From the NCBI GenBank assembly GCA_958298945.1, contig OY282607.1, positions 31,690,500 through 31,754,499 of the forward strand: 64,000 nt of DNA. Reading direction: 5' to 3'. The position numbers and the translations under genes were made by a program. The DNA is from Atherix ibis. Taxonomy: Eukaryota > Arthropoda > Insecta > Diptera > Athericidae. The notes below the pieces were generated by a model. The model saw nothing but the letters and a program-made list of their open reading frames with translations. It was not told where the DNA came from and ran no database searches. Position 1 is the stretch's first letter. Every line of letters starts with the position of its first letter. Positions 12,028 through 25,052 of the stretch are shown piece by piece.

Positions 12028-12839
12028 ATGGATTGCTGTCAAGAAACTTATTTACGAGAGATGACACGATGTTACAAGTGTTTGACAAAACCCTTAACGA
12101 CTGGTCCTCAAATAAATTCCTTGGAGGATCTTATCAAGGAACTTCATTTGGCATTTGAAACTACTTATGTAAATATTGAATTGGTCAATCATATTATGCT
12201 GGCCTACAAATCAAATGAGGATGATTGGAAAACATTTGCAAAATTCGATCCACTTAAGTAAGTTGAAATAAAATTGTTTTTTTTAATGTTTGGATTTTTT
12301 GTTAATAAGTTCTGTACACACCCAGATATACACGGAATCTTGTTGATAAGGGCAATGGAAAATTCAACTTAATCCTATTGTGTTGGGGACCTGAGCAAGG
12401 ATCAGCAATTCATGATCATGCAGATTCGCATTGTTTCATGAAAATGCTGAGCGGATCCTTGACGGAAACAAGATACGAAATGCCAGAAAATGTTTGCACC
12501 AAAAACGACCCAACAGCACATATTGGATCTGCAGGGAATGGAAAGAATATGGAAGTGATTAGCACGATGACACTCAACACTGACGAAGTATCCTATATAA
12601 ATGGTAATTAAAAACACGATCACCTTTTTATAGATGGATTTTTATTATAAAAACTACTTTTAATATTTCTCCCAGATAACATTGGACTACATAGAGTTGG
12701 TAATAGGAGCCCTGTCCAAGGTGCAGTTTCCTTGCATTTATACTGTCCACCATTTGATGAGTGCGCTGTTTATGAATCGAATTCACGCAAAACATGTTCG
12801 GTTACTTTTTACAGTATTAATGGGGAAATAGTACAATAG
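12028..12839 (+). CDS. CDO1: Cysteine dioxygenase copy 3
   Basis: Exons 12,028-12,257, 12,326-12,603 and 12,676-12,839; 223 aa, identical in sequence to copies 2 and 4, with the iron ligands, Arg80 and the Cys113-Tyr192 pair intact. Introns, TATA promoter and 3'UTR match unit A. With three identical products, this gene most plausibly raises CDO dosage rather than adding a new activity (inference). Confidence 0.96.
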
Positions 12840-13487
12840 CTCCAAAAACTTATTTCCAAAAAATATTTTTATATTAATTTATTGTATTCAATGTGTTCGC
12901 AATTACTTAAAGTGCTGCTGTTCATAATTGTTACTGTTCAAATACGCTTATTTATTTATGGTTAAAGTATTTAAAATAAAATATATTATATAAAAATGTT
13001 TCTTATCTTTAAAATTATTACAGTTTCTTTAAATTATAATAGTTTTCTGATATAAAAGGCTAAAGTAGAAACGTTATTTTTCAGTTAAAAATATATTCTT
13101 CGTCTTAAAGTGAATAATCAAGTGTGGTTTTTATTTAGAGATTGTTATTGGATTCAAATAAGTATTAAATAATATATAATGGACAAATAGAGCCTCAATA
13201 AATTAATTCTTACTAAAATAGAATTAAAAACGCCGAAATAGTTTCTGTGTATAGAAGAAGCGATATTTGTTTATTTTCCCTATAAATGGACTCTTATTGC
13301 CAAACAAAAAAAATACATAGTTTATAGCTCGATAAAAATTAATGTGATTTAAGACAAAAACTCCAAAGTGTGACTAAATCTCGCTGTTTTAAGACAATAT
13401 CTTCTTTGTCGTTCAAAGTTAAACAAATCAAATACAATATAATCAAAAAGTAAGGAAATATTTATAAATATTCTCTTAGAAAAATGT

Positions 13488-14373
13488 CTCTGCGGGTAAT
13501 AAAAAATTGTAATATAATTTTATATATTAAATATCGGAATCGGAGCTGGGGATATCCGTGTCAATGAGTAAAAATAAAAAAGGCAAGCGCCGATTCACCC
13601 ATTAACGGGGAACTTTTCCTACACTTGGTAGATGGATTGGGTGCTTCCTGGCATAGAATGATATCGAGTCTAGAGAGGGGTTTTAGCTGTAAAAAATCCT
13701 TCTTTCCATGGGGAACTGTGGCCAAATAAGATGGCAGTTGAGATTACAATTAAGTTCTCCAAACATTCCAAGTGACACTTGCATTTTTAGACTTGGTTCT
13801 CAACTGCATTCGATGCTGAGTTTAAGGTCATGTTGTCATTATCGTCACCAATGAACAAAATTTTCAACTGGGAGAGGAGGGTCTGCACCTCATGTGCCAA
13901 TTGTAGTGTCGAACCTGCCGCATCTAATGACCAAATGGCATTTAACATCTTTCAACAAACAGACTGGACTTACAGTGGAATATTTTTTTCCACTCTTTGG
14001 CCTAAAATCGGAAAACCTAGTCTATTGAACAACCATTCCAAAATTTTGGACAAAGAAATTTCTCAGAATACTAATTGGTCATACCGCACTTACCCACGAT
14101 TTCGTCTTCGATAACTAACCTCGTCCTTCATTCCATTCTTCTGGTGTTCAACTCACCATTTTCAATATTTTAAATAAATGCAACATTATCCAGAATTTTT
14201 TTTTGAATAGGACTTCTTCCGTTGTAAAGCCCCTCTAAATCTAAAAATATAATATTTCACTGTAATAGAAAATATGTAGTTAAATAACCTCATAGTCGTG
14301 GTACTACATAATGCCCTCTACCTCTTGTCTTATAGACCTTTCATACAAACAAATAAATAAAAAAGTTATATCA
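13488..14373 (+). repeat. Dispersed repeat, probable LINE 3' end (unit B)
   Basis: Near-identical twin of the block at 5,090-5,975, carried by the tandem duplication rather than by a new insertion. Confidence 0.5.
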
Positions 14374-14802
14374 GATATTTTTGTTATCCGAATTCAATCG
14401 ATCCAATTTGTCGTCATCATTTTCTGCAAAATTATTTTTTGTTTTCATTTAAGAAAATTATGGTTTTATTTTGTTTACTTTTTATTATTGATCAAAATAA
14501 AACATTATTATTAACTAGAATTTTTTTTTGATTTTTAATTACCGTTTATACGAATTTTGAGGATGCTAATAATAATTAAGTTCAAAGCGAACAAAATAAA
14601 TTAGAAAATTCGAGTGCAGTAAACTTAAAACCGTAATCGATCACAGTTTCCTTTGATAATATTATTTTTCGACGAATTAACGATAATGAAATAAGCTTTT
14701 TATTAAAATCCATATAAATTCCAATACTAAATAAAAGAAATTAATACTTGCACAGATATATGCGTATTTAAAAGCTAAATATTATACAAAATTTAAAATA
14801 CG

Positions 14803-15000
14803 AGGCAATGCAGAAAAGTAATGAGACCTCATTTCTCATTTTTAATTGTTAATGTTATCCCGTTCAAAGTAGTTCCCTTGGGCAGTTATACATCGACGAA
14901 GAGGTTGTTTCCACTCTTCGTAGCAGTGCTGGAAGGCTTCAACTGAAATCGACTTCAGCTAATTGGTTACACTCCTGTTGTGTCCACACCAGACCCTACA
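14803..15000 (-). pseudogene. Mariner transposase C-terminal fragment (unit B)
   Basis: Twin of 6,405-6,600. Confidence 0.7.
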
Positions 15001-15725
15001 CTCGTTCAAAAAATTGTGCTTTTGGAATTTTTTTTAATATTTTAAATTTATTTAAACAGAAATTTCAATAAAACATTTCTAAAAGAATAAATTTATTATT
15101 TTCCTTAAAAAAAATATTTTATGAGATAATAAATAGTTTTTTTTTCTTCAAAAACAGCATTGATTTACGAGTAATTAAAATTCCAAATAAAATCTGCTTA
15201 AGACTTGATAAACCAGCAATTGAATCATGTCCAATAAAAAATCGAATTAAAAACAATTTATATAATTTAAATAATTACATATGATAATATATTTTGTAAT
15301 ATACTTAAGAAAATTAATAAAACTTTAAATAAAACATAGAAAAATATTTAATCAATTTATTTAAATTTTAATTTAGTTTTATTTAATAAATTTTATAAAA
15401 ATATCGTATTGGTACTATTTAGAAAATGACTTTAGATAGTCTGCAATTCGTACTTTTCGATTAAAAGCATAAAAATTTGAAATTATTGTAAAAATCGCTA
15501 TTATTTATTTTTTAAGTTCTTCAATTATGAAAAGTAGTAATTGACATTTTTCTAACAAAGTTTTGGCGTTTATTTATAAAATAAATAACATAAAAAGTTA
15601 TTTTATTCAAAATATCCCCTTTGGCAACTTTCGCCCATCTTTTCGGTAATAAAAGGATACATCGATGGAAAAATTCTGGTTCTTTTAAATCGATCTATTT
15701 ATCAAGCCATTTTTTGGTACTTTTA

Positions 15726-16999
15726 AGTTCGGCTGAAAAGTTTATAAGGTTGACGTTTAGATGGCGCCTCTTGCAAAAATCTACTTAATTATCACAAAGC
15801 ACCGTCCTTCAAATGATTCTTGTCAAATCGCTCGATTGGTTCGTGAGATATAGCATTTTGAGTGAAGCAACTTTTGTTATTGAAAAAAAAAATGGATAAA
15901 GACGAATTTCGTGTATTGATAAAGCATTGCTTTTTAATGAAAAAAAGTACAGTGGAAACCAAAGCATGGTTTGACAAACGTTATCCGGACTCTGCTCCAG
16001 CTATTTCAACTGTGAAATATTGGTTTCGTCAATTTCGAACTGGTCGTACGAGCACAGTTGATGCAGAACGCAGTGGATGCCCAAAAGAGGTGGTTACGGC
16101 AGAAAACATCAAAAAAATCCACAAAATAATTTTAAATGACAGTAAAGTGAAGTTGAGCGAGATAGCTAAGACTCTGAAGATATCGAAAGAGCGTGTTGGA
16201 CATATCGTGCATGAATATTTGGGCATGCGAAAGCTGTGTGCAAAGTGGGTGCCGCGTGAGCTCACTGTGGACCAAAAACAACAACGTGTTGATGATTCTG
16301 AGCAGTGTTTGGAGCTGTTCAAGCGCAATAAACCCGAATTTTTGCGTCGATATGTGACAATGGATGAAACATGGCTCCGTCACTACACTCCAGACTCCAA
16401 TCGGCAGTCGGCAGAGTGGAGAGCGAGCGACGAACCGAATCCAAAGCGCGGAAAGACGCAACAGTCGGCTGGCAAGGTGATGGCGTCTGTATTTTGGGAT
16501 GCGCATGGTATAATATTCATTGACTATCTCCAAAAGGGACAGACGATCAACAGCGAATATTATATAGCGTTATTGGATCGTTTGAAGAAAGAAATCGCTA
16601 AGAAACGGCCTCATTTGAAGAAGAAAAAAGTGTTGTTTCACCAAGACAATGCACCGTGTCACAAGTCGATGAAAACGATGGGTAAACTCAATGAATTGGG
16701 CTACGAATTGCTTCCCCATCCACCGTATTCTCCAGATCTGGCCCCCAGCGACTTTTTCCTGTTTGCAGACCTCAAGAGAATGCTCGCTGGCAAGAAATTT
16801 AAGACCGATTGCCGAAACTGAGGCCTATTTTGAGGCAAAACCGAAAGAGTACTATAAAAATGGTATCGAAAAGTTGGAAGATCGCTATAATCGCTGTATC
16901 GCCCTCGAAGGCAACTATGTTGAATAATAAAAATGAATTTCGCAAAAAAAAATATTTTTCCTGTGTTATCTTATAAACTTTTCAGTTATGAGAACTAAA
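15726..16999 (+). mobile_element. Irritans-type mariner (unit B)
   Basis: Twin of 7,327-8,600, in the same antisense host fragment (15,542-15,725 and 16,999-17,259) with the same ends. Not an independent insertion. Confidence 0.85.
15892..16927 (+). pseudogene. Irritans mariner transposase, frameshifted (unit B)
   Basis: Same coding sequence as 7,493-8,528, and the same premature stop (16,819-16,821) from the same missing bases. One visible amino-acid difference: KERV here versus KERL in unit A, in the second helix-turn-helix region. Val is the family-typical residue, so unit A carries the new change. Confidence 0.9.
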
Positions 17000-18784
17000 C
17001 GGCACTCCAGAAAGAGCCGAGTGCGCATGGACCACAACAAATGGATGGAAATCTAAAGGAGCAATTAATGGCAAAAACGGCGGATGCGGAAAGATTTCCC
17101 CATTTTAATCCTTCCAAATATTTCTGGATCGTTATTGTGTAGCAGAATCAGATTGTCACGGTTCCATTCTGGCCGCTTTTCCTTCAAACCCTGATTCAAT
17201 CTTATTAACTATAATCCAGAAATATCTGTCCGTATTGGAACATAAGGACTTGTCCTTCTTCATTAGAAATGGTCACTTAGAAATAATCCATAGTTTAAGA
17301 GCATTGGAATCACCCACAACCGTCCAAGTTTAAACAGAAAAATTCCAACATAGACAGATATTTTAGCTATTAATAGCATGTAAATGAGTGAAAATAATAA
17401 ATATTTATTCAAAAAATAATTTAAGAAAAGAGCAACTGTATCTAAATTGTAGATAAAATAATAGATTGAGTCATGTTCTTGTGATAAAAATCCAAATAAA
17501 CTTTTTTTATGCTGCCATAGTGAACTATTCTACATGTCCGAACGGAATTGTTTCTGTTATTATTCTCTGAGTAGTCTGGGTTCCCCGTGATTGATTGAAA
17601 GAATTCCGAGTGAGAGGATTGTTGGATGCATAAATTTGACACACAAATTATTGGCAATTAAAAAAAGAAAAGTTTAGAATAAACAACAAATTATTATAAG
17701 AATCAGGTGGTTCCGTCGAATGCACACCCCGCAGCGGAGATGTGTTCAGGTGCGTTTTATCATGTTTCACAAAACCTACACAAAGTTTCAAGTTACAGCT
17801 TGAAAGCGATAGTAAACGGTGCCGTACACACGTACTCGGTCAAATTATTTTTATCTTCAATTGCAGAGAGGAATAAAATTTAATAGTTTCCTAAAAAAAA
17901 GCTTCTCTGATAATATTCTTGAGAATCGTACGATACACATATATTTTTGAGAACACTTCCATAAATATCTAATTAACAAGAATCATCTTGATTTGAAAAC
18001 TCCTCGTCGATATTGTTTATTTGTAAATTATTTTTGTTTTTCTATTAGAAATCAAGTTCAAGAGTGTTTGCTTGCATGCATACTTTGATAGTAGCCACAA
18101 GAAAATAAGGTAATTTAATGAAAGATTAAAAATTTCTCAATAATTTTACCTTTTTCTGGATTTAGATGTTCGTACACGTACGCACTTGTACATTGGTGTA
18201 TGTTTAAAAATATTTATTGTACTAAAATATCAGAAATTGTTTTTAAAGAAAATGTCATTTTTTTGCATGTTTTATCAAAAAAAATTAATACTTTTATTAT
18301 TAGAAATTTAGGGTTTTTCGTTTTAATCATTTAAAAATACTAGTAACGGATAACATGATATTATGATATTTTTATATATCTAATTGCGTATAATTCACCA
18401 ATCCAATTACATTGTTTTAAAAATAATACATTTTTGAAGGCTATAAAATTTTAAAAACAAATTTGTACATACTCGTACATACAGTTTCATGTTATAGAAT
18501 TAGAAAATATCCAACTTTTATTCCATATTAAAGAAATGTTACATACAAATTAATTAAAATATTTTACAATTTATAATTGATTATTCTCTAATTTACGTAC
18601 TCGTATACGGGAGGAATTTAAAATATCGTGATTGGTCTTGGTTTTTTGTACGAGTACATTAAAGTTTCTTGGTCTAGCGCGATCCGGTAATAAATCCAGA
18701 ATCCTCGATTATTGATATTTTATAGAACATTTTATGATGTTCAGTTCTCAAAAATCGTATCCAATTAATTTACTCTTTCAAAAT

Positions 18785-19700
18785 CACATCCTCAAGAGGC
18801 TTAGTTAAAGTTGCATCCTCTCGTTTCATTTCATTTACAGGTGTTTTCAATGAGAGTAATATGTGTTTTTTTAAAAATAAAACAAAACAAAAATGTATCA
18901 GAGCAAAATTTAGTATTTTATTTTGAACTATAATCGATGCAATTATCTTTTGAAAATAACGTCATTCAAATGGCGGAATCTGATTTTGTAGAACCAAATA
19001 CGATGGTTCCAATTTTTGACCACCTTGTGCAATAAATCCGTCCTTATTTCGCATATTTAGCGTTCACTATTCAATTTTAATGTATTAATGGTAGCTGATT
19101 TATTGGCATAGACCAATGACTTGAAATAATCCTACAAGAAGAACTCTAAAGGTGTTAAATCACAACTTCTTGGAGACCATCTGCATTTCTTGAAATTATT
19201 GACTCGCCAAAATTCTCTCGCAACAAATCGATTTTGGCATGGGTTGTGTGGCACGTAGCGCCATCTTGTTAAGACCACGTGTTTGTTAAATTAATATCTT
19301 CCAAAATCAGACCAAAAAAAGTTCATTATGATTGATCTGTATCATTTACTATTGATAGTAAAGAAAAGAATAATGACAGATGATGGTACTGTGCCAGAAA
19401 CCAAACCAAACGGTTACTTTTTCGCAATGTAAAGGTTCCTCGTAAATAGTTTGTGGTTTGGATTCAGCCCAGTAATGACAATTTTGCTTATACACTAATC
19501 CAGAGACATGAAAATGTACCCCCATCTAAGAAGATGATTTTCTTGGAAAAATCAACATCATTTTTAAGTTGCTTCCAGAGCAAAATCGTCAAATTCACGA
19601 TGTTTGCGTTGGTCCAACGACTTCAATTCTTGTGTGATAACAATTTTGGAAGGATTTAAGTTATACCATTTTGTTGTGGTAGACAGTCTCAAATGTGGAT
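18785..19700 (-). pseudogene. DDE (Tc1/mariner-like) transposase relic (unit B)
   Basis: Twin of 10,386-11,300. Confidence 0.65.
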
Positions 19701-20165
19701 AACGCCTTGAAATTAATAAATTTGGGTGCTAATCAACACTTGCCTAAACGGCAGCAATATTATCGACACTTATCACCTATAATTCACATTTAGGGTTATT
19801 TTTTTTTACATTTTCTTTCTGCAACTATATTTAGAAATATGAAATTAATTGTTAAAAAAATATTTTCTTTTTTTTTTGTTCACTTGTTTTTATCGGAATT
19901 TTTTTTTTGTTTCAAAAGAACACAGAATACACCGAAATTGCGAATATTATTAGCGCCACTTCCACTAGAAGAGTGTCTGATCGTACATGTCCAGACAAAC
20001 TTTAAAAGCCGAGCACTCATTACGGTCAAGGTGAATTAAACGGAGATATTTTTCGGTGGTATATTAGTCAGCACAGATATCGAATGTTTCTTCCCCATTG
20101 GACTACATGGCATACATAGAATTTTTCTATTGGAAAATATTACTCATTTGAACTCCATCAGCCTA

Positions 20166-20173
20166 TATAAAAG
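20166..20173 (+). promoter_or_regulatory. TATA box of CDO copy 4
   Basis: TATAAAAG inside TATATAAAAG; flanking bases differ slightly from units A and B (TCAGCC versus CCAGCC before it). Confidence 0.65.
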
Positions 20174-20423
20174 AAAACGGCTTCATAGATTTTCCATCAA
20201 ACGAATATCTGATCCAGACAAGATCACATTCAAAATATCTACACTAAATCAAAATATTTAAAAAATATTAATAATATTAAATAAAATTATTAAAAAAATT
20301 TTAAAACCAATTTAAAAAGATTTGAAAAAAATAGAAATTGAATTTTTTTAAGAAGAAAATTTACTTTCAAATTGAATAATTTTACATTTTACAATAACGA
20401 TTTACAAATTTTTGAATAAAATA

Positions 20424-21235
20424 ATGGATTGCTGTCAAGAAACTTATTTACGAGAGATGACACGATGTTACAAGTGTTTGACAAAACCCTTAACGACTGG
20501 TCCTCAAATAAATTCCTTGGAGGATCTTATCAAGGAACTTCATTTGGCATTTGAAACTACTTATGTAAATATTGAATTGGTCAATCATATTATGCTGGCC
20601 TACAAATCAAATGAGGATGATTGGAAAACATTTGCAAAATTCGATCCACTTAAGTAAGTTGAAATAAAATTGTTTTTTTTAATGTTTGGATTTTTTGTTA
20701 ATAAGTTCTGTACACACCCAGATATACACGGAATCTTGTTGATAAGGGCAATGGAAAATTCAACTTAATCCTATTGTGTTGGGGACCTGAGCAAGGATCA
20801 GCAATTCATGATCATGCAGATTCGCATTGTTTCATGAAAATGCTGAGCGGATCCTTGACGGAAACAAGATACGAAATGCCAGAAAATGTTTGCACCAAAA
20901 ACGACCCAACAGCACATATTGGATCTGCAGGGAATGGAAAGAATATGGAAGTGATTAGCACGATGACACTCAACACTGACGAAGTATCCTATATAAATGG
21001 TAATTAAAAACACGATCACCTTTTTATAGATGGATTTTTATTATAAAAACTACTTTTAATATTTCTCCCAGATAACATTGGACTACATAGAGTTGGTAAT
21101 AGGAGCCCTGTCCAAGGTGCAGTTTCCTTGCATTTATACTGTCCACCATTTGATGAGTGCGCTGTTTATGAATCGAATTCACGCAAAACATGTTCGGTTA
21201 CTTTTTACAGTATTAATGGGGAAATAGTACAATAG
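20424..21235 (+). CDS. CDO1: Cysteine dioxygenase copy 4
   Basis: Exons 20,424-20,653, 20,722-20,999 and 21,072-21,235; 223 aa, identical to copies 2 and 3 with all catalytic residues. Both introns are also base-identical to copies 2 and 3. Yet substitutions appear about 60 bp after the stop (21,293 onward) and in the 5' region before about 20,315. This contrast suggests recent gene conversion or crossover across the gene itself. Functional as far as can be seen. Confidence 0.96.
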
Positions 21236-22139
21236 CTCCAAAAACTTATTTCCAAAAAATATTTTTATATTAATTTATTGTATTCAATGTGTTTGCAATT
21301 ACTTAAAGTGCTACTGTTCATAATTGTTACTGTTCTAATACGCTTATTTATTTATGGTTAAAGTATTTAAAATAAAATATATTTTATAAAAATGTTTCTT
21401 ATCCTTAAAATTATTATAGTTTCTTTAAATTATAATAGTTTTCTGATATAAAAGGCTAAAGTAAAAAAGTTATTTTTCAGTTAAAAATATATTCTTCGTC
21501 TTAAAGCGAATAATCAAGTGTGGTTTTTATTTAGAGATTGTTATTGTGTTCAAATAAGTATTAAATAATATATAATGGAAAAATAGAGCCTCAATAAATT
21601 AATTCTTACTAAAATAGAATTAAAAACGCCGAAATAGTTTCTGTGTATAGAAGAAGCCATATTTGTTTATTTTCCCTATAAATGGACTCTTATTGCCAAA
21701 CAAACAAAATACATAGTTTATAGCTCGATAAAAATTAATGTGATTTAAGACAAAAACTCCAAAGTGTGACTAAATCTCGCTGTTTTAAGATAATTTCTTC
21801 TTTGTCGTTCAAAGTAAAACAAATCAAATACAATATAATCAAAAAGTAAGGAATTATTTATAAATATTCTCTTAGAAAAATGTCTCTGTGGGTAATAGTA
21901 TTTCTATATATTAAATAAAAAATTATATTACAATACATCCCTGTTGGACTCCATCCTTATTGAAACAGGTCGAAATCTTCTCTGATACTCTCTGTAAAAG
22001 TGTCGAATTGGATTTTTTATATAATAGTCTTTGTTTCCACAATAATCCGCTCACAATATTTTTAAACATATTATTTCCGCCACCTACTAAAAATGAAATA
22101 ATTTCTCTCTTTCCCTAATGATCTCTGATTTGGAAAGAA

Positions 22140-22840
22140 ATCCACACATTGGGATCGAAGCTGGGGATATCCGTGTCAATTAGTTAAAATAAAAAAAGCC
22201 AAGCGCCGATTCACCCCTCAACGGGAAATTTTCCCTACACTTGGGTGTTTCCAGTCTATCGGTGAGTACACAACATCATTTGGTACCATCCAGCTTTCTG
22301 GCATGGAATGATATGGACTCTTAAGAGGGATTTAGTTGTGAAAAATCCTTCTTTCCATGGAGAACTGTGGGCAATTAAGACGGCAGCTTGGACTACAATC
22401 AAGTTCTCCAAACATTCCAAAATCATAATTTTTAGTGACACTCTTGCATTTTTTCTGAGTTTAAGGTGATGTTGATATCGTAACCAATGAACAAAATTTT
22501 CAACTGAGAGAGGAGGCTCTCAACTTCATATGCCAACTGTAGTTTCGAACCTGCCGCATCTTATGACCAAATGGCATTTAACATGCTTCAACAAACAGAC
22601 TGGACTTCCACTCTTTGGCCTAAAATCGGAAAACCTAGTCTATTGAACAAACATTCCAAAATTTTGGACAATGAAACTTCTCAGAATACTAATTGATCAT
22701 ACCGATCTTACCCACGATTTCGTCTTCGATAACTAACCGCGTCCTTCAATTCATTCTTGTGGCGTTCAACTCATCATTCTCAACATTTTAAATAAATACT
22801 TTATCCAGAAAATTCTTTTTGAATGGAAGACCCTAAACCC
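22140..22840 (+). repeat. Dispersed repeat, 5' part (unit C)
   Basis: Diverged copy of 5,090-5,800, lacking the A-rich tail. It holds extra sequence around 22,250-22,320 that is missing from units A and B. Confidence 0.45.
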
Positions 22841-25013
22841 AACCATTTATTGAAAATATAATATTTATTGCGGATCAGTACTCGAGCTACCTGTTATAAC
22901 TAGTCCATTCCGAAGAATTGTCAGGGCATGTTTTCCATTTCGGGATTGTAGGGAGGTTTTTAAAGTTGCCACTATTATCTTCCAACCCAAACATAACAAA
23001 TAAAAATGCATGCAATGTTTGTAAATGTTATTATCACCAGTGATAATTTTGAGAGATTTTATGAGTTTATAATAAATAACACCCCATGATCCCACCTGAT
23101 ACGCAGCTTGAATTTGAAAATTTCCCTTATATTATAATTTAAATTTGCACACGTATAGTTAAAAAAAATATAGGGGACATTTTTAAATTCAATCAAAATT
23201 AAAAACTAAACATTTAATTATAAAAAAGTCACGAACTTAGTTCCTTTTTTAATCATAAGTATTAAAATCACCCACAACCATTCAAGTTCAAACAGAAAAA
23301 TTCCTTATGTTCCAACATAGACGAATGAAAATAATAAATATTTATTCAAAAAATAATTTAAGAAAAGAGCAACTGTATCTAAATTGTAGAGAATAAAATA
23401 GATTGAGTCATGTTCTGTGATAAAAATCCAAATAAACTTTTTTTATGCTGCCATAGTGAACTATTCTACATGTCCGAACGGAATTGTTTCTGTTATTATT
23501 CTCTGAGTAGTCTGGGTTCCCCGTGATTGATTGAAAGAATTCCGAGTGAGAGGATTGTTGGATGCATAAATTTGACACACAAATTATTGGCAATAAAAAA
23601 AGAAAAGTTTTGAATAAAAAACAAATTATTATAAGAATCATGTGGTTCCGGCGAATTCACACCCCGCAGCGGAGATGTGTTCAGGTGCGTTTTATCATGT
23701 TTCACAAAACCTACACAAAGTTTCAAGTAACGGCTTGAAAGCGATAGTAAACGTGTGCCGTACACACGTACTCGCGGTCGAATTATTTTTATCTTCGATT
23801 ACAGAGAGGAATAAAATGTAAGTTTCCTAAAAAAAAGCTTCTCTGATAATATTTTTGAGAATCGTACGATATATTTTTGAGAACACTTCCATAAATATCT
23901 AATTAACAAGAATCATCTTGATTTGAAAACTCCTCGTCGATATTTTTAATTTTTAATTTTTTTTTGTTTTTCTATTAGAAATCAAGTTCAAGAGTGTTTG
24001 CTTGCATGCATACTTCGATAGTAGCCACATGAAAATAAGGTAATTTAATGATAGATTAAAAATTTCTCAATAATTTTACTTCGATTTTTTTCTTTAAAAT
24101 AACATGATATGAAATCATAAATTTAGATGTTCGTACACGTATGTACTCGTGCTTTGTTGTATATTGACAAATAATTACTATAATATCGGAAATTGTTTTA
24201 AAGAAAAAAAGTTGATATATCATATTTTTTTACCTGCTTTATTATGTGCAATTAATATTAAAATAACTTATAAAATAATAACAGAAACAATTTGAACTCT
24301 CGTGATTATTTTTACATGAAGATATTTGTTGTTATTGTTGTTTTTTTAAATTAATAATAAACAGTGCGTCACAAAAGTATCTGGACACCGCTTAAGAAGT
24401 TTTTAATGTATCAATAACGCTATAAAAATAAAAATATTTTCCAAAACCAATTTTTGAGACGTGGTGTTATCGTTGACGTCCGTATCCGTGATTAACAGCA
24501 AGTATCATTAAGTTCCCCCAACTGCTATTGAAAAAGTTCCTTTTCGTACCTGTCCAGGGATATAAACACTTTCAACTCTGGTCTCAACCATGGTTTCAAG
24601 TGAGGACCTTCAAGGAAGGTTGAAAATTCAAAATGATGATGGAGGAATTTTTATTACTTTTCTGTATATTTCAGCCTGTAATTTGGCCATTACTTGGTGG
24701 AAGTTGGTTTTTAAATGCTTTAAAGTTGACGGATTGTCTAGGCAATTACGATCTTTCACGCAATTTTAAAAGTGTAAAATTCCAACAGCGTCTAACCGCA
24801 TGATCTTGAAGGCCAGTTGATATCATCAAATTATGCATCCAAAGAGCTTTTCAAACAATAAAGCTTAAATTTGTCGCGTTGGCTGGCTTAACGTGTAATT
24901 TTGTTGAAACTATATTTAGTGCAAATTAAAATCTACAAGTTCAGGTAAAAAAAAATCGGTTATCATATGACTACAGCACTCAGAATCTCCACTTTTTCAT
25001 TTTCAAATAAATA
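22841..25013. other. Distal part of unit C and unique spacer
   Basis: 22,850-23,260 is unique; 23,260-24,210 matches the spacer of units A and B. At 24,361 the sequence CAGTGCGTCACAAAAGTATC then TGGACACC has the form of a Tc1-type inverted terminal repeat; what follows to about 24,900 may be an eroded Tc1 element, but no second end and no transposase motif was found. Confidence 0.4.
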
Positions 25014-25052
25014 CGAGGTCTGTTCAAAAAGTATCGCGAATTTTGTGTTTTT

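Larger units (their letters stand above)
11569..19964. repeat. 8.4 kb tandem repeat unit B (carries CDO copy 3)
   Basis: Nearly identical to unit A throughout, including dead transposons, introns and intergenic A/T runs. The sequence before its left joint (11,373-11,568) closely matches the sequence before unit C (19,777-19,964) but is diverged from that before unit A. This is the pattern left by unequal crossing-over between pre-existing paralogous flanks. Confidence 0.95.
19965..24210. repeat. Diverged, shortened repeat unit C (carries CDO copy 4)
   Basis: Homologous to units A and B from the left joint, but with substitutions and indels outside the CDO gene. Segments 21,236-22,840 and about 23,260-24,210 align with 4,442-5,800 and 8,905-9,855 of unit A. 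The part of A/B that holds the mariners (about 5,800-8,900) is replaced by about 400 bp of unrelated sequence, and the distal DDE relic is absent. Recognisable homology fades at about 24,210. Confidence 0.85.
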
